From Roseicyclus persicicus (GTDB lineage: Bacteria; Pseudomonadota; Alphaproteobacteria; Rhodobacterales; Rhodobacteraceae): a stretch of 64,000 nt of DNA. The notes beneath the pieces were generated by a model. The model was not told the DNA's origin. It saw nothing but the letters and a program-made list of their open reading frames with translations, and did not search any database. The translations under genes were made by a program, and so were the position numbers. Shown here piece by piece: positions 1-7,631 of the stretch. The stretch's first letter is position 1. Every line of letters begins with the position of its first letter. The DNA lies in NCBI RefSeq assembly GCF_012395815.1, contig NZ_JAAZQQ010000004.1, positions 269,018-333,017 of the forward strand. Direction: 5' to 3'.

Positions 1-506
1 TTGTCGCCCGCCGTGCCGGGCAGGCACAGGACCACGAGGAACCAGAGGTTGGCCAGCAGCGGCACCACGGCCAGCATCAGCAGGATCGGCAGCGCCGCCG
101 ATGCGCCCGCACCGGCCACGCCGAGGAAGAGCGCCGCCACCACCGCGCCGACCGAGACCACGAGCGGCATGAAGATGAACCAGCCGCTGCGGTCGGTGTC
201 GTGCAGGCGGCGCACCGTCACCGAAAGCTGGGGCAGCCAGCCCAGGACGAACGCCGCCAGCACGGCCGCGCCGACATAGGGCAGGACATCGGCGTCCACC
301 GCCGCCAGGTCCTTGAAGGCCGCGGGGTCGTCCAACCTGAACATCAGCGCCGGGTCGCCGGCGAGGTAGGCCCCCAGCCCGACCTGCAGGCCGACACCCA
401 CGAGCGTCAGGAACAGGGCGAACCACCAGTATTCCGCCCGCCGGGCGCGGCCTGAGAAGTTCAACATGTTGCGGTAGCAGCTGCCGATAGCGCGGATCGG
501 TCCCAT
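1..506 (-). CDS. DUF805 family membrane protein, C-terminus cut by window edge
   Basis: The reverse strand is open from an ATG at 506 to the window edge (168 codons, no stop). The N-terminus has the DUF805 signature: a short lead, then SCYRNMLNFSGRARRAEYWW, where the family has an FxGRxxRxEFWW motif. Several hydrophobic segments follow, and a V-R-R-L-H-D-T-D-R-S-G-W stretch matches the family's conserved RRLHDxGRSGW loop. DUF805 proteins are small inner-membrane proteins of unknown function. The GAGGAG directly before the ATG lies too close to be a normal ribosome site; a second in-frame ATG is at 467, but it would remove part of the conserved lead. Confidence 0.8.
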   Translation of the reverse strand, partial: MGPIRAIGSCYRNMLNFSGRARRAEYWWFALFLTLVGVGLQVGLGAYLAGDPALMFRLDDPAAFKDLAAVDADVLPYVGAAVLAAFVLGWLPQLSVTVRRLHDTDRSGWFIFMPLVVSVGAVVAALFLGVAGAGASAALPILLMLAVVPLLANLWFLVVLCLPGTAGD

Positions 507-618
507 CTCCTCGTACCCTCTCTGGCCTGACACTCCGACGGATGGACGGAGCGTCGCGCGCAATGATGGCCGAAGCTGGGCGGGTTCGGGAAAAAGCCGG
601 GATGGCCCGGCGCCCCGG

Positions 619-1230
619 TCAGGACTTGCGGCCGATCCGCGGCTCGGTCCCGGCGACCAGGCGGCGGATGTTGGCCTCGTGGCGCAGCAGGATCAGGACG
701 GCGAGCAGGACGAGGAGCAGGACCGCGTCGCCCCGCCCCAGCAGGAACGCCCAGACGGGGCTCAGGGCCGCGGCGACCAGCGCGGACAGCGACGAGATCC
801 GCGTCACCGCCGCCACGGCGGCCCAGGTCGCGCAGGCGGCCAGCCCCACCGGCCAGGCCAGCGCCAGCAGCGTGCCGAGGAAGGTCGCCACCCCCTTGCC
901 GCCGCGGAACCCCAGGAACACCGGGTAGCAATGCCCGAGGAACGCCGCGAAGCCCGCCACCTGCGCCGCGTCCTCGCCCAGCGTGGCGCGGGCGACCAGA
1001 ACGGCGATGCCGCCCTTGCCGGCGTCCAGCACCAGCGTCAGGAAGGCCGCCAGCTTGTTGCCCGTGCGCAGCACGTTGGTGGCCCCGATGTTGCCCGAGC
1101 CGATCTTGCGCAGGTCGCCCAGCCCGAACAGCCGCGCCATCACGATCCCGAAGGGCACCGAGCCTAGCAGGTAGGCGGCCAGCGCGGTCAGGCCCAGCAG
1201 GGCGGGCGCGGTCTCCAGCGCGGGGATCAT
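619..1230 (-). CDS. plsY: Glycerol-3-phosphate acyltransferase PlsY
   Basis: PlsY transfers the acyl group of acyl-phosphate to glycerol-3-phosphate, the first step of phospholipid synthesis, in the inner membrane. The 203-residue length is normal. Family motifs are present: SVPFG at 24-28, GSGNIGATN at 44-52 (glycerol-phosphate binding), a D-A-G-K-G-G motif near 70, and F-R-G-G-K-G-V-A-T near 109-117. About five membrane segments are visible. Its ATG overlaps the pyrC stop by four bases, so it is the last gene of the pyrB operon. Confidence 0.96.
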   Translation of the reverse strand: MIPALETAPALLGLTALAAYLLGSVPFGIVMARLFGLGDLRKIGSGNIGATNVLRTGNKLAAFLTLVLDAGKGGIAVLVARATLGEDAAQVAGFAAFLGHCYPVFLGFRGGKGVATFLGTLLALAWPVGLAACATWAAVAAVTRISSLSALVAAALSPVWAFLLGRGDAVLLLVLLAVLILLRHEANIRRLVAGTEPRIGRKS

Positions 1231-2510
1231 CCGGCCATCTCCTGCACCCGGTCGAACACCACCGCGCCGTCGACCCAGGTGCGCAGCACGCGGCCCTGCA
1301 TCCGCTGCCCGTCGAAGGGCGTGTTCTTGGATTTGGAGTGGAGCGCGAAGCGGTCGAGGATGTAGGGGACGTCCGGGTCGAACAGCACGAGGTCGGCGGG
1401 CGCGCCCACCGACAGCCGCCCGGCGTCGAGCCCGAGCCGCCGCGCCGGGTTCAGCGCCAGCGCGCGGAACAGCTCGGGCAGGCTCAGCGCCTCGGCGTGG
1501 TAGAGGCGCAGCGCCGCGGGCAGGAGCGTTTCCAGCGCCACCGCGCCGGATGCCGCCGCCTCGAAGGGCAGGCGCTTGCTTTCCTCATCCTGCGGCGTGT
1601 GCATGGAGCAGATGATGTCGATCAGACCCTCGCGCACCGCCTCGACCATCGCCACCCGGTCGGTCTCGTCCCTCAGCGGCGGCTTGACCTTGAAGAAGGT
1701 GCGGTAGTTGCCGACGTCGAGCGCGTTCAGCGTCAGGTGGTGGATCGACACGCCCGCCGTCACGTCCAGCCCCGCGGCCTTGGCGCGGGCCAGCGCGGGC
1801 AGGGCGGCGACCGTCGTCACCTGGTCGGCGTGGTAGCGGACGCCCGTCATCTCCACCAGCGCGAGGTCGCGCTCAAGCCCCATGCGCTCGGCCATGGGCG
1901 ACACCGCCGGCAGCCCCTTGAGCGAGGCGAACTTGCCCGCGGTCACCGTCGCGCCCGCCGACAGCCCCGGCTCCTGCGGGTGGCCGACGATCAGCGCGCC
2001 GAGGGACCGGGCATAGGTCATGCAGCGCGACAGCACCTTGGTGTCGGTGGCCACCGCGTCGCCGTCGGTGAAGGCGACCGCGCCGGCGTCCAGCAGGAAC
2101 CCGATCTCGGTCATCTCGCGGCCCGCGCGCGCCTTGGTCAGCGCCGCCATCGGCCGCACCTTGACCCGCGCGTCGTCGCGGGCGCGGCGGTTCACGAATT
2201 CCAGCACCTCGGGCGTGTCGATGGGCGTCGCCGTGTCAGGGCGCGTGACCATGGTGGTCACCCCGCCCGCCGCCGCCGCGCGGCCCGCGGTGCGGAAGCT
2301 TTCCTTGTGCCGCTCGCCCGGCTCGCCGACCTTGACGCCGATGTCCACGATCCCGGGCGCGAGGCAGGCGCCGCCGCAGTCGATGCCGCCCGCGCGGGGG
2401 CCGGCGCCGGTCTCGGCGATGCGCCCGCCCTCGATGCGGAGCCAGCCCTCGGTGACTGTCCCCGCCTCGGGGTCGACCAGCCGTGCGTTCCTGAGCAGCG
2501 CGTTCGTCAT
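1227..2510 (-). CDS. pyrC: Dihydroorotase-like protein PyrC, metal-site residues missing (probable pseudo-DHOase)
   Basis: This 427-residue amidohydrolase-fold protein aligns along its length with type I dihydroorotases (APGIVD, GEPGERHKES, VTTMVTRPDT, VSIHHL, KVKPPLR). The usual D-x-H-x-H metal motif reads D56-I-G58-V-K60, so both histidines are absent. The later catalytic T/S-D-H-A-P-H segment reads S-M-H-T-P-Q, so the aspartate is also absent. In Pseudomonas a comparable inactive PyrC-prime is a structural partner of aspartate transcarbamoylase. The same role is inferred here because pyrB is in the same operon. It overlaps the genes on both sides by ATGA. Confidence 0.92.
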   Translation of the reverse strand: MTNALLRNARLVDPEAGTVTEGWLRIEGGRIAETGAGPRAGGIDCGGACLAPGIVDIGVKVGEPGERHKESFRTAGRAAAAGGVTTMVTRPDTATPIDTPEVLEFVNRRARDDARVKVRPMAALTKARAGREMTEIGFLLDAGAVAFTDGDAVATDTKVLSRCMTYARSLGALIVGHPQEPGLSAGATVTAGKFASLKGLPAVSPMAERMGLERDLALVEMTGVRYHADQVTTVAALPALARAKAAGLDVTAGVSIHHLTLNALDVGNYRTFFKVKPPLRDETDRVAMVEAVREGLIDIICSMHTPQDEESKRLPFEAAASGAVALETLLPAALRLYHAEALSLPELFRALALNPARRLGLDAGRLSVGAPADLVLFDPDVPYILDRFALHSKSKNTPFDGQRMQGRVLRTWVDGAVVFDRVQEMAG

Positions 2511-3115
2511 TCCGTCCCGTCCCCTTCCGTGCGCCGCAGCGCCGCGCGGCGGTCGCGCATCATCCGCCAGACCCTGCGCGCCTCGGCGATGCGGCGGAAC
2601 CCCGTCTGCGTCGTCCCGTCCCGCACCATCCGGTGTCGGCTCCGCCGCGTCGCCGCCACCGGCGCGGGGTAGGACAGCGCGGAGCTTGCGAAGAGCACGT
2701 CGCCCGGCTCCCCGTCCACCAGGTCGAGCGACTCGATATCCGCCAGCCGCCAGCTCTGCAGCCGCCGCCGCCCGAGGATGTCGGTGGCGACAAAGGCGGT
2801 GCGGTCGGTCAGCGTGTACCATGTGCCCGCGCGCACCATCGCGTCCCAGACGACGTGGCCCGCCAGCATGTAGAGCCCGATGGCCAGGAACGGCAGCCCC
2901 GACATCGGGAACAGGACCATCAGCGGCCCGCCGATCTCGCTGAGGATGGCGACCGCCATGCAGATCCAGAACAGCGAGAACAGGGTGAAGAAGATGCCGA
3001 TGGGCAGGCGGCCGCCGATCATGTCGCGCCAGCGGAGGCCGCGCACCGGCTGGCCCTGCCACAGGATCGTCTCGCCCGGTTCCAGCAGCCCGTCCCAGCC
3101 CGCCCCTTGCGTCAT
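2507..3115 (-). CDS. Membrane protein with bacterial PH-like domain
   Basis: A 202-residue protein with two hydrophobic segments (about residues 32-55 and 63-88) followed by a soluble region. The segment WYTLTDRTAFVATD-LGRRRLQSW has the Y-x-L-T-D-R-R/T pattern of bPH domains. The C-terminus is rich in arginine. The start is an ATG overlapping the stop of the upstream gene, and its own stop overlaps the pyrC start. No enzymatic residues were recognised. Its fixed place between pyrB and pyrC suggests co-expression with the pyrimidine and phospholipid genes, but the role is unknown. Confidence 0.82.
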   Translation of the reverse strand: MTQGAGWDGLLEPGETILWQGQPVRGLRWRDMIGGRLPIGIFFTLFSLFWICMAVAILSEIGGPLMVLFPMSGLPFLAIGLYMLAGHVVWDAMVRAGTWYTLTDRTAFVATDILGRRRLQSWRLADIESLDLVDGEPGDVLFASSALSYPAPVAATRRSRHRMVRDGTTQTGFRRIAEARRVWRMMRDRRAALRRTEGDGTE

Positions 3116-3564
3116 GCCTGCCCCCGCGCGGCGTCGATCCGGGCCTTGGTGGCCCTGGCGTCGGGTTGATACTTGAGCAGATGCTTGTCGCCGGTGACTG
3201 TCACGACCTGCACCGCCGAGAACACGGTGTTCACGGCGGCGATGTTGTCGAGCGCGATGGCCCGCCGTCCGGGCCCCAGCAGCCGCCGGTCGGTCAGGTC
3301 CCAGCGCATCCTGGTCTCGTCCGAGGCGAGGTAGAAGGCCCGCACCGAGATGGCCAGCAGCCCGCCCACCGCGCCGGTCCAGACATGCGGGTTGCCGATC
3401 CCCCACAGGATGCCCATACCGCCCGCCATCGCGAAGGCGGCAAGCCACGCGTTCTCGCGCCAGTAGGTCGCGCGGGCGGGGTGCAGTTCGGCCAGCACCC
3501 GTTCACCCGGCTCCAGCGGCGTCTCGGGCACGAAGTCCGCGCGGGTGGAGATCGGATCGTCCAT
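3112..3564 (-). CDS. Small membrane protein with bacterial PH-like domain
   Basis: A 150-residue protein, related in plan to the next gene: an E-P-G-E-R-V-L motif near the N-terminus, two membrane segments (about residues 35-75), then M-R-W-D-L-T-D-R-R-L-L and I-A-L-D-N-I-A-A-V, as in bPH domains. The start was placed at 3564 (MDDPIST), overlapping the preceding stop by one base (TGATG). Its stop overlaps the next ATG. The pair may form a membrane heteromer, which is inference only. Confidence 0.8.
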   Translation of the reverse strand: MDDPISTRADFVPETPLEPGERVLAELHPARATYWRENAWLAAFAMAGGMGILWGIGNPHVWTGAVGGLLAISVRAFYLASDETRMRWDLTDRRLLGPGRRAIALDNIAAVNTVFSAVQVVTVTGDKHLLKYQPDARATKARIDAARGQA

Positions 3565-4067
3565 CACAGGACCACCATCAGCAGGACGAGGACCGCGACC
3601 GCCGCCGCCAGCGCCCAGAGCCACGCCTGCCCGCCGCCCCGCGCCACGGGGGGCGCGGCCGGCGCGGGCCGGGGCATGGGGGTGACGGGCGCCTTGGGCA
3701 GGTCGGCCGAATGGTCGGCGGCGCCGAGGCTCAGGGTGGCGATCAGCGTCGCCTCGCGCCCCGGCGCGGGTTCCTCAGCCAGCGCCCGCTCGGGCACCAG
3801 CAGCACGCTGCCCTTGAGCGCGTTCATGCGGCGCGCAGCCTGCGCCGGGATCGCCTCGGGCGCGAAGGCCATGGTCACGTAGTCGGTCAGGCTTATCGGC
3901 GCGATGTCGCGGACCGGGAACATCTCGATCTCGTCCGTGTCCACCTCGGCGCCCAGCCAATCGGTCAGGGGCGGCAGGTCGGGCGTCTCGCCTTGCGCCC
4001 GCGTCAGGTGGGTGTGCCGCACCGCGCTGTCGCCGTTCACCGCGAAGACGTAGAGCGCCTCGGTCAT
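3564..4067 (-). CDS. C-terminally membrane-anchored protein of unknown function
   Basis: A 167-residue protein with a soluble N-terminal domain, a proline/alanine-rich linker (about 118-142) and one C-terminal membrane helix ending LLMVVL (about 148-167), which gives a tail-anchored topology. The soluble part is acidic and I recognise no catalytic motif or family. The ATG overlaps the pyrB stop by four bases, so translation is probably coupled to pyrB. It is the first of three membrane-protein genes between pyrB and pyrC. Confidence 0.75.
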   Translation of the reverse strand: MTEALYVFAVNGDSAVRHTHLTRAQGETPDLPPLTDWLGAEVDTDEIEMFPVRDIAPISLTDYVTMAFAPEAIPAQAARRMNALKGSVLLVPERALAEEPAPGREATLIATLSLGAADHSADLPKAPVTPMPRPAPAAPPVARGGGQAWLWALAAAVAVLVLLMVVL

Positions 4068-5014
4068 GCCGCGCCCTTCTCCCGCCGCTCCCGCAGGTTC
4101 TCGGCCAGAAGCTCCATCGCCGCCATCCGCACCGCGACGCCCATCTCGACCTGCTCCTGGATCACCGACCGGTTGATGTCGTCGGCGATGGTGCCGTCGA
4201 TCTCCACGCCCCGGTTCATGGGCCCGGGGTGCATCACGATGGCGTCGGGCTTGGCGTGCGCCAGCTTTTCCGCGTTCAGGCCGAAGCGGTGGAAATATTC
4301 CCGCTCGGAGGGGATGAAGGCGCCGTCCATCCGCTCCTTCTGGAGGCGCAGCATCATCACCACGTCGGCGCCCTTCAGCCCCTCGGCCATGTCGCCGTAG
4401 ACCTCGACGCCCCAGTCCGCCGCGCCCGCCGGGATCAGCGTCGGCGGCCCGATCAGCCGCACCCGGTTCTCCATCTTGCCGAGCAGGTGGATGTTCGACC
4501 GCGCCACGCGGCTGTGGGCGATGTCGCCGCAGATCGCGATGGTCAGCCGGTGCAGCCGGCCCTTGGCCCGCTTGATCGTGAGCGCATCGAGCAGCGCCTG
4601 CGTCGGGTGCTCGTGCCGCCCGTCGCCGGCGTTCAGGACCGCGCAGGTCACCTTGTCGGCGAGGAGTTTGACCGCCCCCGAATGGGGGTGTCGCACGACG
4701 AGCAGGTCGGGGTGCATCGCGTTCAGCGTCAGCGCCGTGTCGATCAGCGTCTCGCCCTTCTTCAGGCTGGAGGCCGACATCGCCATGTTCATCACGTCCG
4801 CGCCCAGCCGCTTGCCGGCGATCTCGAAGCTCGCCTGCGTCCGCGTCGACGCCTCGAAGAACATGTTGATCTGGGTCAGCCCCTTGAGCGGCTGGCCGTG
4901 CTGCCGGCTGCCGCGCTCGGCCTCGGCATGGACGTTGGCCCGGTCCAGCAACATGCGGATCTCCAGCGGGTGGAGGTCCTCGATCCCCAAGAGATGGGTC
5001 TGGCTGAACTTCAT
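4064..5014 (-). CDS. pyrB: Aspartate carbamoyltransferase catalytic chain PyrB
   Basis: PyrB condenses carbamoyl phosphate with aspartate, the first committed step of pyrimidine synthesis. Family motifs are all present: FFEASTRTQ at 52-60 (carbamoyl-phosphate loop), HPTQALLD near 136, and [11 protein letters not shown] near 265. The length of 316 residues is normal for a catalytic chain. It heads a tightly overlapping operon reaching plsY. No regulatory chain gene (pyrI) is nearby, which fits the class that associates with a dihydroorotase-like partner. Confidence 0.97.
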   Translation of the reverse strand: MKFSQTHLLGIEDLHPLEIRMLLDRANVHAEAERGSRQHGQPLKGLTQINMFFEASTRTQASFEIAGKRLGADVMNMAMSASSLKKGETLIDTALTLNAMHPDLLVVRHPHSGAVKLLADKVTCAVLNAGDGRHEHPTQALLDALTIKRAKGRLHRLTIAICGDIAHSRVARSNIHLLGKMENRVRLIGPPTLIPAGAADWGVEVYGDMAEGLKGADVVMMLRLQKERMDGAFIPSEREYFHRFGLNAEKLAHAKPDAIVMHPGPMNRGVEIDGTIADDINRSVIQEQVEMGVAVRMAAMELLAENLRERREKGAA

Positions 5015-5077
5015 GGGCTCGCCCCGGCCGTGCGCGTTTCCCGCTTATAGGTGCGCCGGGCGCGCCCCGGCAAGGCG

Positions 5078-5530
5078 TCAGACCCGCCGCATCCGCGCGG
5101 CGATGTCCCGCCCGCCCCGGTTGCGGTGCCGCGTGCGGTAGAGCACCTTGGCGACCCACGCCATGTAGCCCGTGGCCCAGCCGCAATCGATCACGATGCG
5201 GTCGGTCCAGACGCAGCCGTCGCCGTCCGGCTCCACCGTCAGGGTGTGGTCCCACTGCCGGATCATCCAGCCGAATTCCCGGCTCTGCACGAGGCGGGCG
5301 GCGCGGTCCACGCGCTCCACGTGCACCTGGTAGTTGGGGTTTCGCATCACGCCCCAGACGGTGACGTTGAGGGTGTAGGTCCGCCCCTCCTCCATCTCGC
5401 CCTCGGGCATGTCCTTGTAGACGGCCACGCGGCGCGTCGCCTCGGCCATCTCGGCGAAGCTCAGCGCATCTGCGAACACGGCGTCGGGGTTGCGGGAATA
5501 GCGGGCGGTGACGGTCAGTTCCTTCGGCAT
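5078..5530 (-). CDS. SRPBCC-family protein
   Basis: A 150-residue protein whose layout (ELTVTARYSRNPDAVFADALSF at the start, a central run of beta-strands, and a C-terminal helix) fits the START/Bet v 1 (SRPBCC) fold used for binding hydrophobic ligands. No catalytic residues are diagnosable. It ends 63 bases upstream of pyrB on the same strand and is divergent from the uracil-DNA glycosylase gene, with a 54-base gap. The ligand and role are unknown. Confidence 0.75.
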   Translation of the reverse strand: MPKELTVTARYSRNPDAVFADALSFAEMAEATRRVAVYKDMPEGEMEEGRTYTLNVTVWGVMRNPNYQVHVERVDRAARLVQSREFGWMIRQWDHTLTVEPDGDGCVWTDRIVIDCGWATGYMAWVAKVLYRTRHRNRGGRDIAARMRRV

Positions 5531-5584
5531 GGGGCAGTCGTGACACCCCTTTCCCTTGGCGTCCAGCAGGCATAGCTTCGCGCC

Positions 5585-6382
5585 ATGGACGACATGGGCT
5601 ACCACGACGCGCTGGCGCTGCTCGACTGGCAGATCGAGCTCGGGGCCGACGAGGCGATCCTCGACGACCCCGTCGACCGCTTCGCGCTGGACGACGCGCC
5701 CCCCGCCCGTGCCCCCGCTCGCGCCCCCGCCGCCATCCCGCCCGCCGCCCCGGCGCCCGCCGCCGCCATGGCCGTCGACCCGACCGAGGTCGCGCGCGCG
5801 GCCGCCACGGCGGCGACCGACCTGCCGTCGCTCCGCGCCGCGATGGAGGGCTTCGGTCTCTGCCCCCTCAGCCAGACGGCGACGCAGCTGGTCTTCGCCG
5901 ACGGCAACCCGGCCGCCCGCGTGATGATCGTGGGCGAGGCCCCGGGCCGGGAGGAGGATTTGCAGGGCAAGCCCTTCGTCGGCCGCGCCGGGCAGCTCCT
6001 CGACCGGATGCTCGCCGCGATCGGCCTGTCGCGCACGGCCGGGGACGCCGCGCAGGCCGTCTACATCACCAACATGCTGCCCTGGCGCCCGCCCCAGAAC
6101 CGCGACCCGACGCCCGAGGAGCTGTCGATGCTCGGCCCCTTCGTGCGCCGCCATGTCGAGCTTGCCGACCCCGATATCCTCGTCCTGATGGGCAACCACG
6201 CCTGCCAGGGGCTCATGGGCCGCAAGGGCATCACGCGCCTGCGCGGGCAATGGGCCGAGGTCATGGGCCGCCCCGCGATCCCCATGTTCCACCCCGCCTA
6301 CCTGCTGCGCAAACCCCACGACAAGGCGAAGGCCTGGGAGGACCTCCTGTCCCTCAAGGCCCGCCTGCGGAGCCTGACGTGA
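5585..6382 (+). CDS. Uracil-DNA glycosylase, family 4-like, lacking most Fe-S cysteines
   Basis: A DNA-repair enzyme removing uracil from DNA. Motif A is GEAPGREED at 117-125, followed by FVGRAG, TNMLPWRPPQNR, and motif B with HPAYLLR from 236. The first 80 residues are an extra acidic region plus an Ala/Pro-rich linker (about 38-63) not found in the compact thermophile enzymes. Of the four Fe-S cluster cysteines of family 4, only C93 is present; the others correspond to F90, W167 and L183 in my manual alignment. It overlaps the LysE gene by GTGA. Confidence 0.9.
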   Translation: MDDMGYHDALALLDWQIELGADEAILDDPVDRFALDDAPPARAPARAPAAIPPAAPAPAAAMAVDPTEVARAAATAATDLPSLRAAMEGFGLCPLSQTATQLVFADGNPAARVMIVGEAPGREEDLQGKPFVGRAGQLLDRMLAAIGLSRTAGDAAQAVYITNMLPWRPPQNRDPTPEELSMLGPFVRRHVELADPDILVLMGNHACQGLMGRKGITRLRGQWAEVMGRPAIPMFHPAYLLRKPHDKAKAWEDLLSLKARLRSLT

Positions 6383-6996
6383 TCGACCCGGTCCTGTTCC
6401 TCGCCTTCCTCCCCGCCGCGCTCGCCCTGAACCTGACGCCGGGGGCCGACATGATGTTCTGCTTTGCCCAGGGGGTGCGCAGCGGGCCAAAGGCCGCGCT
6501 GGCCGCGTCCGCTGGCATCTCGGCGGGGTCGCTGGTCCATGTCCTGCTCGCAGGTCTCGGCCTCGGCGCGCTGGTCGCGGCCTTTCCGTGGCTGTTCGGC
6601 GCGATCAGGTGGGTGGGCGCGGCCTATCTCCTGTGGCTCGCGTGGAAGACATGGGCCACACCCCTGATGGCGCAGGGCCCCGTCCGCGCCTCGTCCCGCG
6701 CCTTCCGCGACGGGCTGATCGTGAACCTGTCGAACCCCAAGGTCATCCTCTTCATCCTCGCCCTCGTGCCCCAGTTCATCGACCCCGACCTGCCCGTCCT
6801 GCCGCAGTTCCTCGCCTGCGGCGCGGTGCTGGCGGTGGGGGGCTTCGTCATCAACGGGCTCGTCGGCGTCTTCTCCGGCCGGATCGGCCGCGCGCTCCTG
6901 CAGTCGCCCCGCGCCGAGCGCGGCCTGCGCGGCGCCAGCTCCGGCATCTTCGCGGCGCTTGCCGCTCGCATCGGCTGGGAGGCCCTCCGCGCATGA
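6379..6996 (+). CDS. LysE/RhtB-family amino-acid exporter
   Basis: A 205-residue inner-membrane protein with six hydrophobic segments and family hallmarks: N-L-T-P-G-A-D-M-M near residue 18, G-x-R-x-G near 31, and a mid-protein N-L-S-N-P-K-V-I-L-F motif (about 114-123). LysE proteins export amino acids or related metabolites. The start is a GTG inside the upstream stop (GTGA), which indicates translational coupling. Its stop overlaps the moaB start. The substrate cannot be predicted. Confidence 0.9.
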   Translation: MIDPVLFLAFLPAALALNLTPGADMMFCFAQGVRSGPKAALAASAGISAGSLVHVLLAGLGLGALVAAFPWLFGAIRWVGAAYLLWLAWKTWATPLMAQGPVRASSRAFRDGLIVNLSNPKVILFILALVPQFIDPDLPVLPQFLACGAVLAVGGFVINGLVGVFSGRIGRALLQSPRAERGLRGASSGIFAALAARIGWEALRA

Positions 6997-7535
6997 GCCG
7001 CATCGACGACACCCGCCCCTTTCACCCCGTCCGCATCGCCGTGCTGGCCGTCTCCGACACCCGTGGCCTGGCCGAGGACAAGTCGGGCGACCTCCTGGTC
7101 GAGCGCCTGACCTCGGCCGGCCACATCCTCGCCGCCCGCCACATCCTGCGCGACGAGCGCGCCGAGATCGCGGCGCAGCTGCGCGCCTGGGTCGCCGATC
7201 CCGGCATCGACGTGATCCTGACCACGGGCGGCACCGGCCTGACCGGCCGCGACGTGACCATCGAGGCGCACCGCGACGTCTACGAGAAGGAGATCGAGGC
7301 CTTCGCGACCGTGTTCACGATGGTGTCCTTCCAGAAGATCGGCACCTCGGCCGTGCAGTCGCGGGCGACCGGCGGGGTGGCGAACGGCACCTACCTCTTC
7401 GCGCTGCCGGGGTCGTCGGGCGCCTGCAGGGACGCCTGGGACGAGATCCTGCGCTGGCAGCTCGACTACCGGCACCGGCCCTGCAACTTCGTGGAAATCC
7501 TGCCGCGGCTGGACGAACACCTCCGACGGAAGTGA
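6993..7535 (+). CDS. moaB: Molybdenum cofactor biosynthesis protein MoaB
   Basis: A 180-residue MoaB/MogA-fold protein, which adenylylates molybdopterin before molybdenum insertion. VSDTRGLAEDKSGD lies near the N-terminus, and the nucleotide-binding TTGGTGLTGRDVTIEA motif lies near 75-90. The end has LPGSSGACRDAWDEIL, where the family has L-P-G-S-x-x-A-x-x-A. The length fits MoaB rather than the larger MoeA. It is the last gene of an overlapping three-gene run. Confidence 0.95.
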   Translation: MSRIDDTRPFHPVRIAVLAVSDTRGLAEDKSGDLLVERLTSAGHILAARHILRDERAEIAAQLRAWVADPGIDVILTTGGTGLTGRDVTIEAHRDVYEKEIEAFATVFTMVSFQKIGTSAVQSRATGGVANGTYLFALPGSSGACRDAWDEILRWQLDYRHRPCNFVEILPRLDEHLRRK

Positions 7536-7631
7536 TCGCCTCACGCGTGCGTGTGCGGTGACAGAGTCACTTGGACCTGCCCCGCCGCGGGCCTAGGTTG
7601 TGTGAAGCCACCCCCGTGAGGCCCTGACCCG

